From NCBI GenBank assembly GCA_031771865.1, contig JASISA010000042.1, positions 1,481,501 to 1,545,500 of the forward strand: a stretch of 64,000 nucleotides of DNA. Direction: 5' to 3'. The stretch's first letter is position 1. Every line of letters starts with the position of its first letter. Source of the stretch: Nothophaeocryptopus gaeumannii (Eukaryota; Ascomycota; Dothideomycetes; Mycosphaerellales; Mycosphaerellaceae). The translations under genes were made by a program, and so were the position numbers. Positions 32,696-42,937 of this stretch are shown here, in pieces. Under the pieces are notes generated by a model, which did no database searches, was not told the DNA's origin, and saw only the letters and a program-made list of their open reading frames with translations.

Positions 32696-33774
32696 GAAAG
32701 CGTAGAGGAAACCTGTTGGTATTAAAGTAGATAGTGCCTGGGCGCGTTGTCCTGGCTTGCCCATCTCTGAGTCCGACCTGAATCGCGGCGATCCAGCCAT
32801 CTGTCAATAACGCATTTAGAATTAGGTCCTCTGTATGTGTAGGGTGCACCTGAGGTGAGCGGTGTCACCCGCAGCAGGTAAAACCCAAGGCCTCTGACGC
32901 GTCGAGGTTATGTGGTCTAACGGGGCGTGCTATCGAGAATGTCGACGCGTCGAGAAGTCTACCCGAGCACCCGCATAGTTTCATATGGAGGTGATGATGG
33001 TAAGCGTTAGTGATAGACGCGATGCGAAGAATTGTAGCAGTCAATAATAATGTCGAAGAAGCAAAGGGAAAGCATGCGTACTTCAGCGCTCTTGCCTCAG
33101 GCACATAACTCTAAGCTGTGCGGCATTATTGTGTACGCGTCTTCAACAGCCACAGAAATAACTTGCGCATCTCACACCTTCTCCTATGGAGATCTCCCTC
33201 TTTCATCTCTCCTCTTGCTGATGATGAAGTTGCCGTCTCTTCTTCGGCTTCACTGGCGTCGCCGTCATGTGAAGTGATGATGCCACTGTTTCCCACGTAC
33301 CCATGGCGACGCACCAATGGGACATTACGTATTGGAAAAGCCTCTCGGGATGTCTGGTGTAATTGCCGATTCTAAGCGACTTGCTTGCTGGCCGGCCACA
33401 TGATAAGAAGGTGAGCAGATACGTTTGCAGCTAAACCTCAGGAGTATTCGCCGTTCCGCTATGCGCAGGTCGAACCTGCCTCTGCCCCTATGCGCAGGAA
33501 CAGGCGAAGAGTGCAGACGGCCCTGGACGACGTGGGCCGGCTCATTATCGCGGGGCACACTGGCGGGAGGTGAAGGCAACAAGCGTTCCCTGGAATGCGA
33601 AAACCTTGGAAGCCTATTAAGTATCGGACTCGACATCGTCTTTGTCTATACAAGCCAAACCAAACCACTCGTACGACCTGCGCAAACGCTCATTTTGAAT
33701 TTACAAGTGCCGCTCATCTACAGACAGGCACCTAGAGACCTACAGACCACTACAGTAGAGACACTCAGCCCAGC
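32696..33774. other. Intergenic, promoter side of ornithine aminotransferase
   Basis: No gene is recognised. Two GACGCGTCGAG occurrences lie about 45 bp apart (near 32896 and 32942). The 150 bp before 33775 are pyrimidine-rich with TACAGACC-type repeats, probably the 5' UTR. Confidence 0.45.
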
Positions 33775-35261
33775 ATGGCGCCCTCAGCGATCACCGAGCC
33801 CACGAACGGCCACCTCAATGGCACATCTTTGAACGCCAAAGCGAGCACTTTCACGCCTTCTCTCGAGACCTCCACCTACCATGCCACCTCTTCCTCTCAG
33901 GCTATGTCCACCGAGGCAGCATACGCCGCACACAACTACCATCCGCTCCCAATCGTTTTCGCCAAGGCTGCAGGTTGTTCAGTGTGGGATCCAGAGGGAA
34001 AGCACTATCTCGACTTTCTCTCGGCATACTCAGCCGTCAACCAGGGCCACTGTCATCCAAAGTTGATTCAGGCACTCATTGAGCAAGCCAGCCGAGTCAC
34101 CCTTTCCAGCAGAGCCTTCTACAACGATGTTTTCCCGAAGTTTGCAGAGAAGATCACCAAGATGATGGGTTTTGATATGGTGCTGCCCATGAACACTGGT
34201 GCGGAGGCCGTGGAGACTGCTGTCAAAGTTGCGAGAAAGTGGGGTTACAAAGTCAAGGGCATTCAACAGGACAAAGCATGGGTCTTCGCCGTGCAGGAGA
34301 ACTTCCACGGCAGGACGTTCGCGGCCATTACCATGTCCAGCGACCCGGAGAGCAGAGATAACTACGGCCCTTACCTGCCGAACGTCGCCTCCGTAAACCC
34401 ATCGACCGGCAAGCCAATTCCTTTCAACGACGTCAAGGCTGTTGAGCAGCTTTTCGAGACATATGGCAAAGACACCGCAGCATTCCTTGTGGAGCCAATC
34501 CAAGGCGAGGCTGGTATTGTTGTGCCAGACGAGAGCTATCTGCAAAAAGTGCGAGAACTCTGCACCAAGCACAATGTTCTACTCATTTGCGACGAGATTC
34601 AGACCGGTATTGCCCGCACTGGCCGCATGCTCTGCCACGAGTGGAGTGGAATCAAGCCTGACCTCGTCCTCCTCGGCAAGGCCATCAGCGGTGGCATGTA
34701 CCCAGTGTCCTGCGTGCTAGGTTCAAAAGAGGTCATGCTCACCATCGAGCCTGGCACTCACGGCAGCACGTACGGTGGCAACCCACTCGGAAGCGCAGTT
34801 GCAATCAAGGCTCTGGAGATCGTGGAGGAAGAGCAGCTGACGCAACGTGCTGATCGATTGGGAGAGGTCTTCCGTCAAGGCCTTCGTGAGATCCAGAGCA
34901 GGGATTCTATGATCTCGCTTATTCGCGGCAAGGGTCTGCTCAACGCCATCGTGATAAATGAGTCGAAGACGAATGGGCACAGCGCTTGGGATCTGTGTAT
35001 GTTGATGAAGGAGAAGGGGCTCTTGGTGAGTTGAGTGGGTACCGTATCAACTTGAATTCTACTGACACCTTCCAGGCCAAACCAACGCACCAGAACATCA
35101 TTCGCCTGGCACCACCGCTCGTCATTAGCGACGAGGAGATCAAGTCGGCACTCAAGATCATCGAGGAGGCTGTCAAGGAGCTTCCAAATCTGCAGGGAAA
35201 GGAGGGGGAGAAGGTCATCCCACCTGGGGAGAAGAATGTCCACATAGGAGTGGACAACTGA
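33775..35261 (+). CDS. CAR2: Ornithine aminotransferase
   Basis: Two exons, 33775-35025 and 35076-35261, give 478 residues. The 50-nt intron (GTGAGT...TTCCAG) is supported by the junction EKGLLAKPTHQNIIRLAPPL. It is a PLP enzyme that converts ornithine and 2-oxoglutarate to glutamate semialdehyde and glutamate, in the cytosolic arginine-degradation pathway. Class III aminotransferase motifs: YLDFLSAYSAVNQGHCHP, LPMNTGAEAVETAVKVARKW, FHGRTFAAITMSSD, EPIQGEAGI, LICDEIQTGIARTGRM and the Schiff-base lysine in LLGKAISGGMYP (about residue 302). An N-terminal extension of about 45 Ser/Thr-rich residues precedes the conserved core and does not look like a strong mitochondrial signal. The C-terminus GVDN closes a complete domain. 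Confidence 0.97.
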
Positions 35262-35871
35262 ACGTCAGGTCCGGAATCAATAACGGCTTTCTGGGAATGA
35301 AAAGGGATGGCAAATAGAGGGAAATAACAGGAGGCACTTGGTATGAGATCGTGGCAAGTGATATGGACCTTTACGCTTCGGGACGGTCTCCGCTTATCAG
35401 CCTGGGCGAAGTTCTTGCTTGAATACAGCTAGATTCGTGTGATACCCACCTCGTCCGCGAGGGCACTTGGAGAGAGCATCTGTGGCTACGAATACATGAG
35501 GGGTTGGGAATTGCGGGTTCGGAAGGGGATTGGCATGGGATGGATGGACGGTACATATTGATGAAAAGCATGTGAAACTTTTTGGACTGCTGATGTTCAT
35601 GCGTAGGTGAACAACTTCCAGCACATGCTCGTTGAACGTGCACATGTTTGACTTTTTATGGTGGGTGGTCGATGATCTTCACATGCAGACCGCAATGCCA
35701 ATGCTATGGCGAAAGCTTCCATGACTCGTAGTCTTCTATCAACTACACAATTCACCTTCCATCATCTAGAAGCGTCAACGCCACCTGCTACTCAACACCG
35801 ACATATCCCCTGCATTTCAGATTGCTACAACAACACCCCCCGGAAAGAAACATTCAACGCCAAATGTCGAC
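35262..35871. other. Intergenic, no gene seen
   Basis: It holds the 3' flank of the aminotransferase gene and the upstream region of the F-box gene. Nothing beyond short frames was found. Confidence 0.45.
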
Positions 35872-36460
35872 ATGATCACCAACATGGAAGCCACCGCCAC
35901 CGCTGCAAACACCAATGAGATACAAGCTACCGCTCAAGTCTTCAACACCGTCGAGCTCGCCGAGAACATCTTCACGCACGTACCGGTGACCGATCTACTT
36001 CATTTGCCGAGAGTGTAAGCAGTGGCGGGCTGTCATCGAAGGTTCGAAGAAACTACAGCGGGCATTGTGCTTCGAGCCGCTGCCCGGTGCTTGCATCGTA
36101 GAATGGATTCACCGGTCTCCCGTCCCAGGACACAGCCGCTATTTCCATTCCGACAGCGGAAATGGCTTACGCGACCTTACCTTGATCTATAACCCGTTTG
36201 AACAGCGACTACGTCACGTACTCCTTCGCCACAAAGCCGCCGCAGAACCAGGCAACCTCGAGGCTTTCTTTAGACCCGAGGCTAGCTGGCGACGACAACT
36301 CATTTGCCAGCCACCTTTGCGACACCTTCGCATTCAATCGGTGGAAGACTTCGTCGATCGCGATCAGGGCCTTCGAGCGGGCGATGTGATGTGGACCGAC
36401 GAATACACGCAGAGCGGAATGAACACTCGCCAATGGGTGGCACACGGAGGATCCCATTGA
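35872..36460 (+). pseudogene. F-box protein gene with 2-nt deletion frameshift
   Basis: The start at 35872 leads to an F-box: VFNTVELAENIFTHVPVTDLLHLPRV, cut by TAA at 36016. The F-box continues at once in the +1 frame as CKQWRAVIEGSKKLQRALCFEPLPG. This matches the usual order 'PRVCKQW...IEGSKKLQR'. Restoring GT to the GTGT tract at 36013-36016 would rejoin the frame. The GTGTAAGC sequence resembles a donor, but splicing there would delete conserved F-box residues. The second frame runs to 36460 and includes SWRRQLICQPPLRHLRIQ, a motif common in fungal F-box proteins of this type. Intact, it would be about 195 residues. F-box proteins are SCF ubiquitin-ligase adaptors. This allele is probably inactive. 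Confidence 0.68.
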
Positions 36461-37190
36461 AGTGGCCAGATATGCGATTAATTTGTCTCGGCGCCAGCTA
36501 CGGAAGCAAAAAGAAAGGGTGTATCGTACCTCCTGGACCTTTCCTGGATGCACTTTGCACACGTCAGCAGAGCTGGCCTATGCATCTGCTGAGCTAGCCC
36601 TTACGGCAAGGATTTCAGAGATGGCGAAAGTACGGCCATGACGCTCCTCGAGCACTGATACTCTCGATCACTCATGGAGAGCTGATGCTGGGCATATCGA
36701 GAAGTCGACAGGCAAAAAGACGATGAGCAGAGAGCAGGGTTCAAAGCCGGGCAGCATCGTGGAAGCACCAGACCTAACTCTCAGCACGATGCTCGCAGTT
36801 CATTGAATTCGGAAGGGTGGGACCATGGTCCGGGCCTTGTGTATACTTGGGATCAGGTCAGATGAACATATTTAATACCACAAGCAAGGCTGAACCGCAG
36901 CGGTTTTCGCATGCAGAATGCAACTTCATTTGAGATCATCTTCCGTGCGCTCTCAACGTGTAGAGCCTTCTGTTGGAGAAATAGCAAATCTGTCGTAGCT
37001 CGTGATGTTCCTTAGTAGGAGTAAGTGAATGTTAAGAAGTGGAGTGAATGGTGAAGTGGCTGGTCAGGCCTTGCCTTACATAAGGTTCGCGGCTCCCACT
37101 TTCGGCTTCCGTAGCGCAACACCGTCGTATCCGGAACATCCGCCTCAGTCTCATATCCAGCATACCGCTATACCAGGCCAACTGTGCAGA
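36461..37190. other. Intergenic, promoter side of the FAR1/Gag chimera
   Basis: No gene, LTR-like terminal repeat or tRNA was recognised in this 730-bp spacer. Confidence 0.45.
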
Positions 37191-39501
37191 ATGGATCCGC
37201 AACAGACATGTGAGAGCCTTGGCGGTCACCACGATCGAGGCCAGCACACTAACGCACGCACACCCAGATCCGCCATTCCCGCACCAGCAGCAAGTCTTCG
37301 CGTACCAGACCACCCCTTACCAGACACCGCAACAGCAAGGTCCATACTATCCCACCGCCGTCCCGCCGCACCTCCAGCCGCAACAGCAGCAACATCAACA
37401 GCCGCAGCACGGACAGTACTTTCCAAGCCTCCCACAAGGCACTCCCACGAACCAGCGTCACACACCGCAGCAACAGCATCGCCAGCAGCAACGCCCGCGA
37501 TCGCAGCAAAACAACCTCATACAAAATGGACCTGCTTCACCCCCTGGACATGATCCCGGTGCTCCGCCGCCGGAGCACAACTCTCCGCCCGCAAACTACG
37601 AGGTGGATCTCATGAACGCGTTGCGACAGGAGAATGAGAATGTGAATCAGACAGGCAATGGGAATCAGAACGAAGCGGGAAATGCCAACGATAATGACAA
37701 CGACGATGATGATGACGATCAAGATGTCATTGACGAGGACGAGCCAGTCTACATGCTGCCTCCACCACCTGAGAACGAATATCCAAACGAGACGGAGCTC
37801 GAAAAGGCAATACATGCGTGGTCTCTAGAGCATGGGTACGAGCTGGTAAGGCGTGCTAGTAAGAAGAATGCCAATGGCTTGCTGTACAAGCGGTACTACC
37901 ACTGCAGTAAACACGGCAGGGTGACCAATTCGAAGACACCTGAGAAGGCCAAAGTACGCGTTAATCGCAAGAGCAATCGCATAGGATGTCCGATGTCTCT
38001 GGCAGCGGTCGCCGTCGTCCCCCACGATCCGTCAGGCAACTGGCAGATCAGACTCAGGAAATCATATCACAACCACCCTGCTGTCGATGCCACAGAGCTT
38101 GCCGGTCATAGACGGAGAGCACGTATGGGGGCGGTTGAGAAGGCTGTTGATGGACTCTTCGCGATCAACACGTCGACGGCTGATGTGCTCAAGTTCCTGC
38201 AAAGAACGAATCCAGACGGTCTCTTCAAGAGAACTGACGTTGCGAACATGAAGCAAAAGTACATCAAGTATGGTACGTGTGCGAATACAGATAATCAGCA
38301 AATACCCGGAAAGCAAGCGCAAGCAGGTGCGGCACTTCCAACACCTGGAAAGACTGGCTTCCCTTCTGCCTGCACTGCATGTCGGAGCAAAAAGTCAAAA
38401 TGCGACAGCGTTCGTCCGATCTGCGGCACTTGCACGCGGACGAAGTCCACCTGCCATTACGATCATGATCCTCATCCGCGCGTGCCAATACCGCAACCTC
38501 TTCAACCATCCCCAGCCCAACAGCAACAGGCTCCTGGAAACGATGCCATGCAGATTGACAGTGGCCCTCCTGAGCCAGGTCCATTCGGCACGCTCCTCCC
38601 AAACTTTAACAACATGAACGGTCAGACCGCGACACAAGCTCAGCAGGTGTTTGCGGCTCTTGCTGCCTTTCAGCAGGAGCACGTCAAGCCGCAACGGCTT
38701 ACCTTGGACAGCTCGGCCGTAGAGGTACTTGCAAGTTCAACGTGTGGGAACGGCGAATCATACAAAAATGCAATAGCACGGCCGTTCTCACTGGGATCAG
38801 ACTGGCGTGCGTATAAGGACTCGTTTGAATTCGCTGCGACAAAAGAGAACTGCATTGATGTCTTACTCGGCGTTAAGCGCGAACCGTCAAAGCCCACTCC
38901 GGCAGAAGGCCAGGATGGCGTAGCTATCGAGGATCACAACGAATACATCAAGCAGCTCGCCATCTACAAGCGACGGAATGAGATGTTGAAGCAGGGCCTG
39001 CGTGAGACACTAGCGACTGGGCTTTGGGCGAGAGTGAAGCTCTTGCACACAGCACATGAGATCTGGGTGGGGCTAGAAGACATGTGCATGCCGAGAGGCA
39101 GCGATCAGGCCTTCGCCCGCTTTGGAGAGATTTGCAACGTCACTCTGCAGTCTTGCGGCAACAATTTGGACAACTATATCCACACGCTCGAGATGAAGTA
39201 CAACGACTTCAACCAACTGGCCAACACACACGAGTCACGACGATCGAATGCGGCGCTGAATATGAGCAACGCGGAGGCGCTGAAGCGCAGGTTGGGCGGT
39301 AACGGGACATTTCCTGAAGAGATGTTCTGCTTCTTGTTCTTGCAAAATCTTGGGATTGGACACCAAGGGTTGGCTATCACTTTGACGAAGAAGAACAATA
39401 TTGGTGGATTTGGATCTGGTGATAGAATTGGGTTTAAGGAGCTGTCTGCTTTGGTTAAGCGGGCTTTTGACTGGGAGGCGAATCGCGGTGTGAGGCGATG
39501 A
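37191..39501 (+). CDS. Chimeric protein: FAR1-type DNA-binding domain, Zn2Cys6 cluster and copia-type Gag-like region
   Basis: Two exons, 37191-37209 and 37268-39501, give 750 residues. The 58-nt intron (GTGAGA, CACTAAC branch, ACCCAG) joins MDPQQT to YPPFPHQQQVFAYQ. Residues 1-130 are Gln/Pro-rich and about 135-170 are Asn/Asp-rich. A FAR1/WRKY-GCM-like domain lies at about 180-280 (ELEKAIHAWSLEHGYELVRR, YYHCSKHGR, IGCPMSL, YHNHPAV), with the Cys, Cys, His-x-His ligand order. A complete fungal Zn2Cys6 cluster lies at about 372-403 (CTACRSKKSKC, CGTCTRTKSTC). Residues about 514-744 resemble UBN2, the Ty1/copia Gag domain: GSDWRAYKDSFEFAATKEN, TAHEIWVGLEDM, NNLDNYIHTLEMKYNDFNQL, FCFLFLQNLGIGHQGLA. 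No zinc knuckle, protease or reverse transcriptase follows. The frame is intact. Two DNA-binding modules joined to a Gag-like segment suggest a domesticated element-derived regulator. Function is unknown. Confidence 0.88.
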
Positions 39502-39520
39502 GCTGATGAGCTGATGAGCT
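39497..39520 (+). repeat. 8-bp tandem repeat GATGAGCT, 3 copies
   Basis: Three perfect copies overlap the stop codon of the FAR1/Zn2Cys6/Gag gene (TGA at 39499-39501). Every copy carries TGA, so copy-number change would not extend the protein in this frame. Confidence 0.85.
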
Positions 39521-39930
39521 GGGGTTTGCTCTGCTCATGGTTGGTGTTTGTGCGTGGTTCACGACCGAGCTCGCGATGCGGCCCTTTTGAGACAGCTTCT
39601 GCGATGACAACCGGCACCGGTGTCCACACTACCGACGTCTTTCTTTGTGCCAAAGCACACGACCGGCACGACCGGCGAGACACGGTCTTGATGGGCAGAT
39701 CAGCCACCCCTTGTACAACATCACAGCCTCAATGCTCGGCATTGGCAAGAATTGAGGCAGTGAGGCATTTACCTCCGTGGTGTGTAAGATATACACAAAT
39801 TCTGCAGCGTCGGGTTTGTGCGTGAAGCTTGATTCATTTGAGCTCCTACTTATTTCTCCAGCTGAGATAGATTTGTCGTCGCAGAGACTGCAAGACCACT
39901 ATCCAACATCGAAGCGACGAGGATGACAAC
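39502..39930. other. Intergenic, no retrotransposon remains seen
   Basis: The sequence directly downstream of the Gag-like region has no protease, integrase or reverse-transcriptase-like frame and no obvious long terminal repeat. Confidence 0.5.
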
Positions 39931-40679
39931 ATGACCGAATATGCAAAGGCCAAATGGGCCGAAGCGCAAAGCGAGATGACTACGACATCGACTCAAGCAC
40001 TGCCAAGCTACGATCACGATGTACTGCCAGTCTACGACCAGTGCCATCAACATTCGCATACCGAAGAAGAGGACTTCATCTACAAACGTACATTACCAGG
40101 ATCGAAAGCACACATCCGCTCCCACGACGGTCGAGAATACTACCTAGAACCACAGACCTGCCTTCTCCACCAAGGAATCCAGCATCAGTCTCTACTCTAA
40201 GACCTCAGACTCAAAATCGTCCTGCGTTGGCTCCATCACCCTCTCTCCCGACTGCAACAATTTTCGCATACACACATCCGGGAGTCTGGGTTCCGCGGCG
40301 CCGGCGGAGTGCATTCAGGTTCGGGCGAGGGTTAGCATCCCGCATCCGAGCTCGTTTTCGTTCACGATCCCAACGACCACGAGCAAAAAAAGCTCGTAAA
40401 CTTGTCTGGACCCGCTTCGAAGACCCTAATACCTCTGTCAAATTTGGATATTACCTCAGCAACACGGTTTGCAACACGATACTCGCGAGATGGGAGATGG
40501 CCACTGGGAAGAAAAAATTTCGGGCTGCGATGAGGTTCAAGAACGGCCAAGAGGGCCTCAGGGACGAGATGGAAATGATCACAGTACTCCTGTCTTTTGT
40601 GGGCGTCCTGACTAGAATCGAGAAGAAAGGGGTAGATGATATTGGTGGATTGGGAGGGGCTTTTCGGGCTTTTTGGTAG
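39931..40679 (+). pseudogene. Hypothetical gene in two frames, probably disrupted
   Basis: A frame from 39931 (MTEYAKAKWAEAQSEM) runs 89 codons to 40200. A second frame overlaps and stays open to 40679. It contains a basic region (RARFRSRSQRPRAKKARKLVW) and an ordered-looking tail (YLSNTVCNTILARWEMATGKKK...GLRDEMEMITVLLSFVGVL). A one-base change near 40160 (YYLEPQTC to LPSPPRNP) would join them. No intron with good sites links the frames. No domain was recognised. The tail resembles conserved uncharacterised fungal proteins only in general style. It could be one broken gene, or the second half could be a real short gene by itself. Confidence 0.4.
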
Positions 40680-40970
40680 GAGAGACGTGATACAGTGGAT
40701 GTGATGGCAGTACGGGTCCGGAATGCAGATTGATGGCTCTTGAGCTGTAGGTGCCTGCATGCTACAGGGCATGCACCAATTTGGCCTCATCACAACTCGC
40801 GTGGACTCTTCTCAATCTCTGACGAGCGTCTCCGGTTCTGAAGTGTAGAGAAAGGCTTTTGCCCATGGAGCGGACAATCTTGGTGAGCCATGCTCAGCAT
40901 GATATAAAACTACAATTCAGTCACCCTTACTGATATAAGATCTGCATCCCTCTTCCCCTTCTCAGCAACT

Positions 40971-41454
40971 ATGCACCTCCTCCTCCTCCTTACTCTCTCA
41001 GTGCTAGCCTCTGCTCAATGGACCAGTTTATCCAGCTCGTCTAAAAGAGCCACTCCCATTTAACCATCGACGAGTTCAATCTCAGCCAGACGTCTTCTAT
41101 CAACAACAACTCCCACCACCTCCTCATCGGCAGTGCCTGTATGCTCGCAAGGTACATGGCAAGGTACCGCTGCCTGTTGTGCAGCAGACGAGCTGGGTAT
41201 CGATCCTAACTCTGTCTGCGCTGTCGGTCGGTCGCATCCCTCTAATATACATTCCCGGACATCAATAAGCTAAAGCAAGTTTGTAGTAACCCCTCCACCA
41301 ACCGCAATTTACCCTTTTCGAAGCTCGTGTAGTTCACGGACGGCAGCTTGTTGTGATGGCTTCAACGTAGGTGACATGCCCCGGGCGTTGCGGACCTAGC
41401 AGTGACTGAAACGCTTCATAGGGCTTCTACGGCACTGGCTGCTTCAACGTTTGA
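40971..41454 (+). CDS. Class II hydrophobin-like small secreted protein, four exons
   Basis: Hand-spliced exons 40971-41025, 41086-41226, 41287-41366 and 41422-41454 total 309 nt, exactly 103 codons (102 residues). Introns are 60, 60 and 55 nt. Intron 1 (GTTTAT, TTAAC branch, CTCAG) removes an in-frame TAA. Intron 2 is GTCGGT...TTGTAG and intron 3 is GTAGGT...TTCATAG. The signal peptide is MHLLLLLTLSVLASA. After a Ser/Thr linker there are eight cysteines in the order C-X10-CC-X12-C-X16-C-X6-CC-X10-C, close to the class II hydrophobin rule (X9-10, X11, X16, X8-9, X10). The X16 and final X10 spacings arise only after splicing, which supports the model. Such proteins self-assemble at air-water interfaces and coat cell walls. 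The tail after the last Cys is short (FNV). The GTCGGT donor is the weakest point. Confidence 0.72.
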
Positions 41455-41671
41455 CTCCATCAAGCGAAGGGAAGGGTAAACGCCACACCATTGCTCAAAC
41501 AGGTCTTTTTCAAAGGAGTTTTTCTCTTCGAGCTTTACAGGTCCACTGGGTCACGGCAGCCATCTGTGTATCTCCTTGCACTGGGATTCGCTGGCGAGTT
41601 CGAGTGATGGCCTAATTCCCATTTGCCATAAAGTCATTGTCGTATGTTCGTTCGGTTTAATAGCCATGCAC

Positions 41672-42274
41672 TCAGTCTTGCGGTCCTCGTCGCATATGTC
41701 GAAGCCAACCATCAAGATCAAATTGGCCATCACTCAAGTCGACCGGGTTGCCAACGTATTTGAAAGCATATCCTTCAACTACGCTCTCCATGCCATCTTC
41801 CTCGACGCGAATCTTGCAAGGTTCAGGTCGATATGCTTTTGTCTCGTACTCCGCCAACCTTTGAGCAGCAGCCTCATCCGGTACCTCATAAGCAGAGCCT
41901 TGTACAACGGAACCACCAGGGCCGTCCGTAAGAGCTGGATATTGACCCCATAGCTTCAGAGAGTACCCTACAATGCGAGCAGGGCGCAAGGTAGGCATCG
42001 AAGAAAGTCCGAGGATCTCTGTGAGCATCCGCGAATCTTGAGGAGTGCCGTAGAAGAAGTAAACGCCAGCGGGAGGGGTAATATAATCCCACTCTGGCCG
42101 GTCGACGTGGCCTTCGAAGGCCCAGCCTGGTGGTGCGGCGCGTACTTTAAGCGCTATGGAGCTCTGCTTCTCGGCTTTCGAAGCTGGTGGGAGAGGCGGA
42201 GGCGGTGGAGGGATCGTTGAGTGATGAAGCATGGTTGCTCCCTCTTCTGTAATCGACGGTATGTGCATCGGCAT
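41672..42274 (-). CDS. AIG2-like / gamma-glutamylcyclotransferase-fold protein
   Basis: A single exon of 200 residues begins MPMHIPSITEEGA. After a Pro-run (PPPPPPLPP) the core starts at GVYFFYGTPQDSRMLTEILGL, matching the YGTL-type substrate-binding signature of the AIG2/GGCT-like fold. RPARIVGYSLKLWGQYPAL and GSAYEVPDEAAAQRLAEYETKAYRP follow, the latter with the expected conserved acidic residue. The C-terminus (DLDGWLRHMRRGPQD) completes the fold. Relatives act on gamma-glutamyl-amine or glutathione-derived substrates; the substrate here is unknown. Start choice is uncertain because the first 60 residues are low-complexity. It is divergently oriented from the small frame at 42485. Confidence 0.82.
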   Translation of the reverse strand: MPMHIPSITEEGATMLHHSTIPPPPPPLPPASKAEKQSSIALKVRAAPPGWAFEGHVDRPEWDYITPPAGVYFFYGTPQDSRMLTEILGLSSMPTLRPARIVGYSLKLWGQYPALTDGPGGSVVQGSAYEVPDEAAAQRLAEYETKAYRPEPCKIRVEEDGMESVVEGYAFKYVGNPVDLSDGQFDLDGWLRHMRRGPQD

Positions 42275-42484
42275 GGCTGTTTATGATTCCAGAGCATCGT
42301 TGTTGTATGCGAAGAGGTACGCGGGCGCCAAACAAAGGTGCTGCGCTGATCGTCAACGTCAAAATTGCGCTTTGACCATCTGCGGATATTGCCGCACGAA
42401 CTAAGCGCATCCAGCTATGCATAATGCAATCAACGAATTGAATTCCGTCGAGGAGCATCAAGTACATATGCTGATCAGGTCTTC

Positions 42485-42799
42485 ATGTGGATCGAAGTAG
42501 CTCTCTCATTCCTCAAATCAGGCGTGAACCTTGGCACTCCGGACAATCTGCGCCGCGTACCTGCGTCAGTCGGCGGGCTGAAGTGGTTCATTGCGGCGGC
42601 AAAGCTGCCTACTGACATTCACGATCCACGATATCTAACCAACTTCTTTGGTCGGAGCGATGATAGCGCAGCACTTCAGCCGAGGCCTGTCGGCAAGTTA
42701 TCGAAGGAGAAGGCTCAAGAGCTCAAGCGTAAGAAACTGGAGGACAAGCAACGCAGCATTATGCTTGAGAAGACCCTCAATGCGCCGTATTGGGATTGA
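42485..42799 (+). CDS. Small hypothetical protein
   Basis: A frame of 104 residues begins MWIEVALSFLKSGVN and ends KTLNAPYWD. The second half is strongly basic and helical (KLSKEKAQELKRKKLEDKQRS). No domain was recognised. It might be the last exon of a longer gene, since its start lies close to the upstream neighbour. It could also be chance, but the composition of the C-terminal half is protein-like. Confidence 0.35.
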   Translation: MWIEVALSFLKSGVNLGTPDNLRRVPASVGGLKWFIAAAKLPTDIHDPRYLTNFFGRSDDSAALQPRPVGKLSKEKAQELKRKKLEDKQRSIMLEKTLNAPYWD

Positions 42800-42937
42800 G
42801 CCTGTTTCTGAGGTCTGACAATGCCTGTTAGTGATTGTGAAGCGGGAGCCGGAGTCTGTGTCTGGTTTTTGGCACGGGGACTCTTCTCTGTAATCCAATA
42901 CGTGCTCGAAGAACCAAGCTTCCTCATTTGTAGATAC

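Noticed and set aside
33402..33407. GATAAG upstream of the ornithine aminotransferase gene as a nitrogen-control (AreA) site
   Set aside because: The motif is expected by chance about once every few hundred bases, and a single copy about 370 bp upstream is not evidence.
33425..33832. 135-codon plus-strand frame before the ornithine aminotransferase
   Set aside because: It overlaps that gene's start, has no motif, and covers a pyrimidine-rich probable leader.
37210..37267. GTG at 37210 as the start of the FAR1/Gag chimera
   Set aside because: It is the first base of an intron with a CACTAAC branch. Splicing to the ATG at 37191 gives a normal start and continuous protein.
36461..40970. LTRs or pol fragments around the Gag-like gene
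   Set aside because: I looked for paired terminal repeats and for reverse-transcriptase or integrase motifs in all frames and saw none.
41041..41066. In-frame TAA after the hydrophobin signal peptide as a sign of a pseudogene
   Set aside because: A 60-nt intron with donor, TTAAC branch and CTCAG acceptor removes it and keeps the frame, so the gene is treated as intact.
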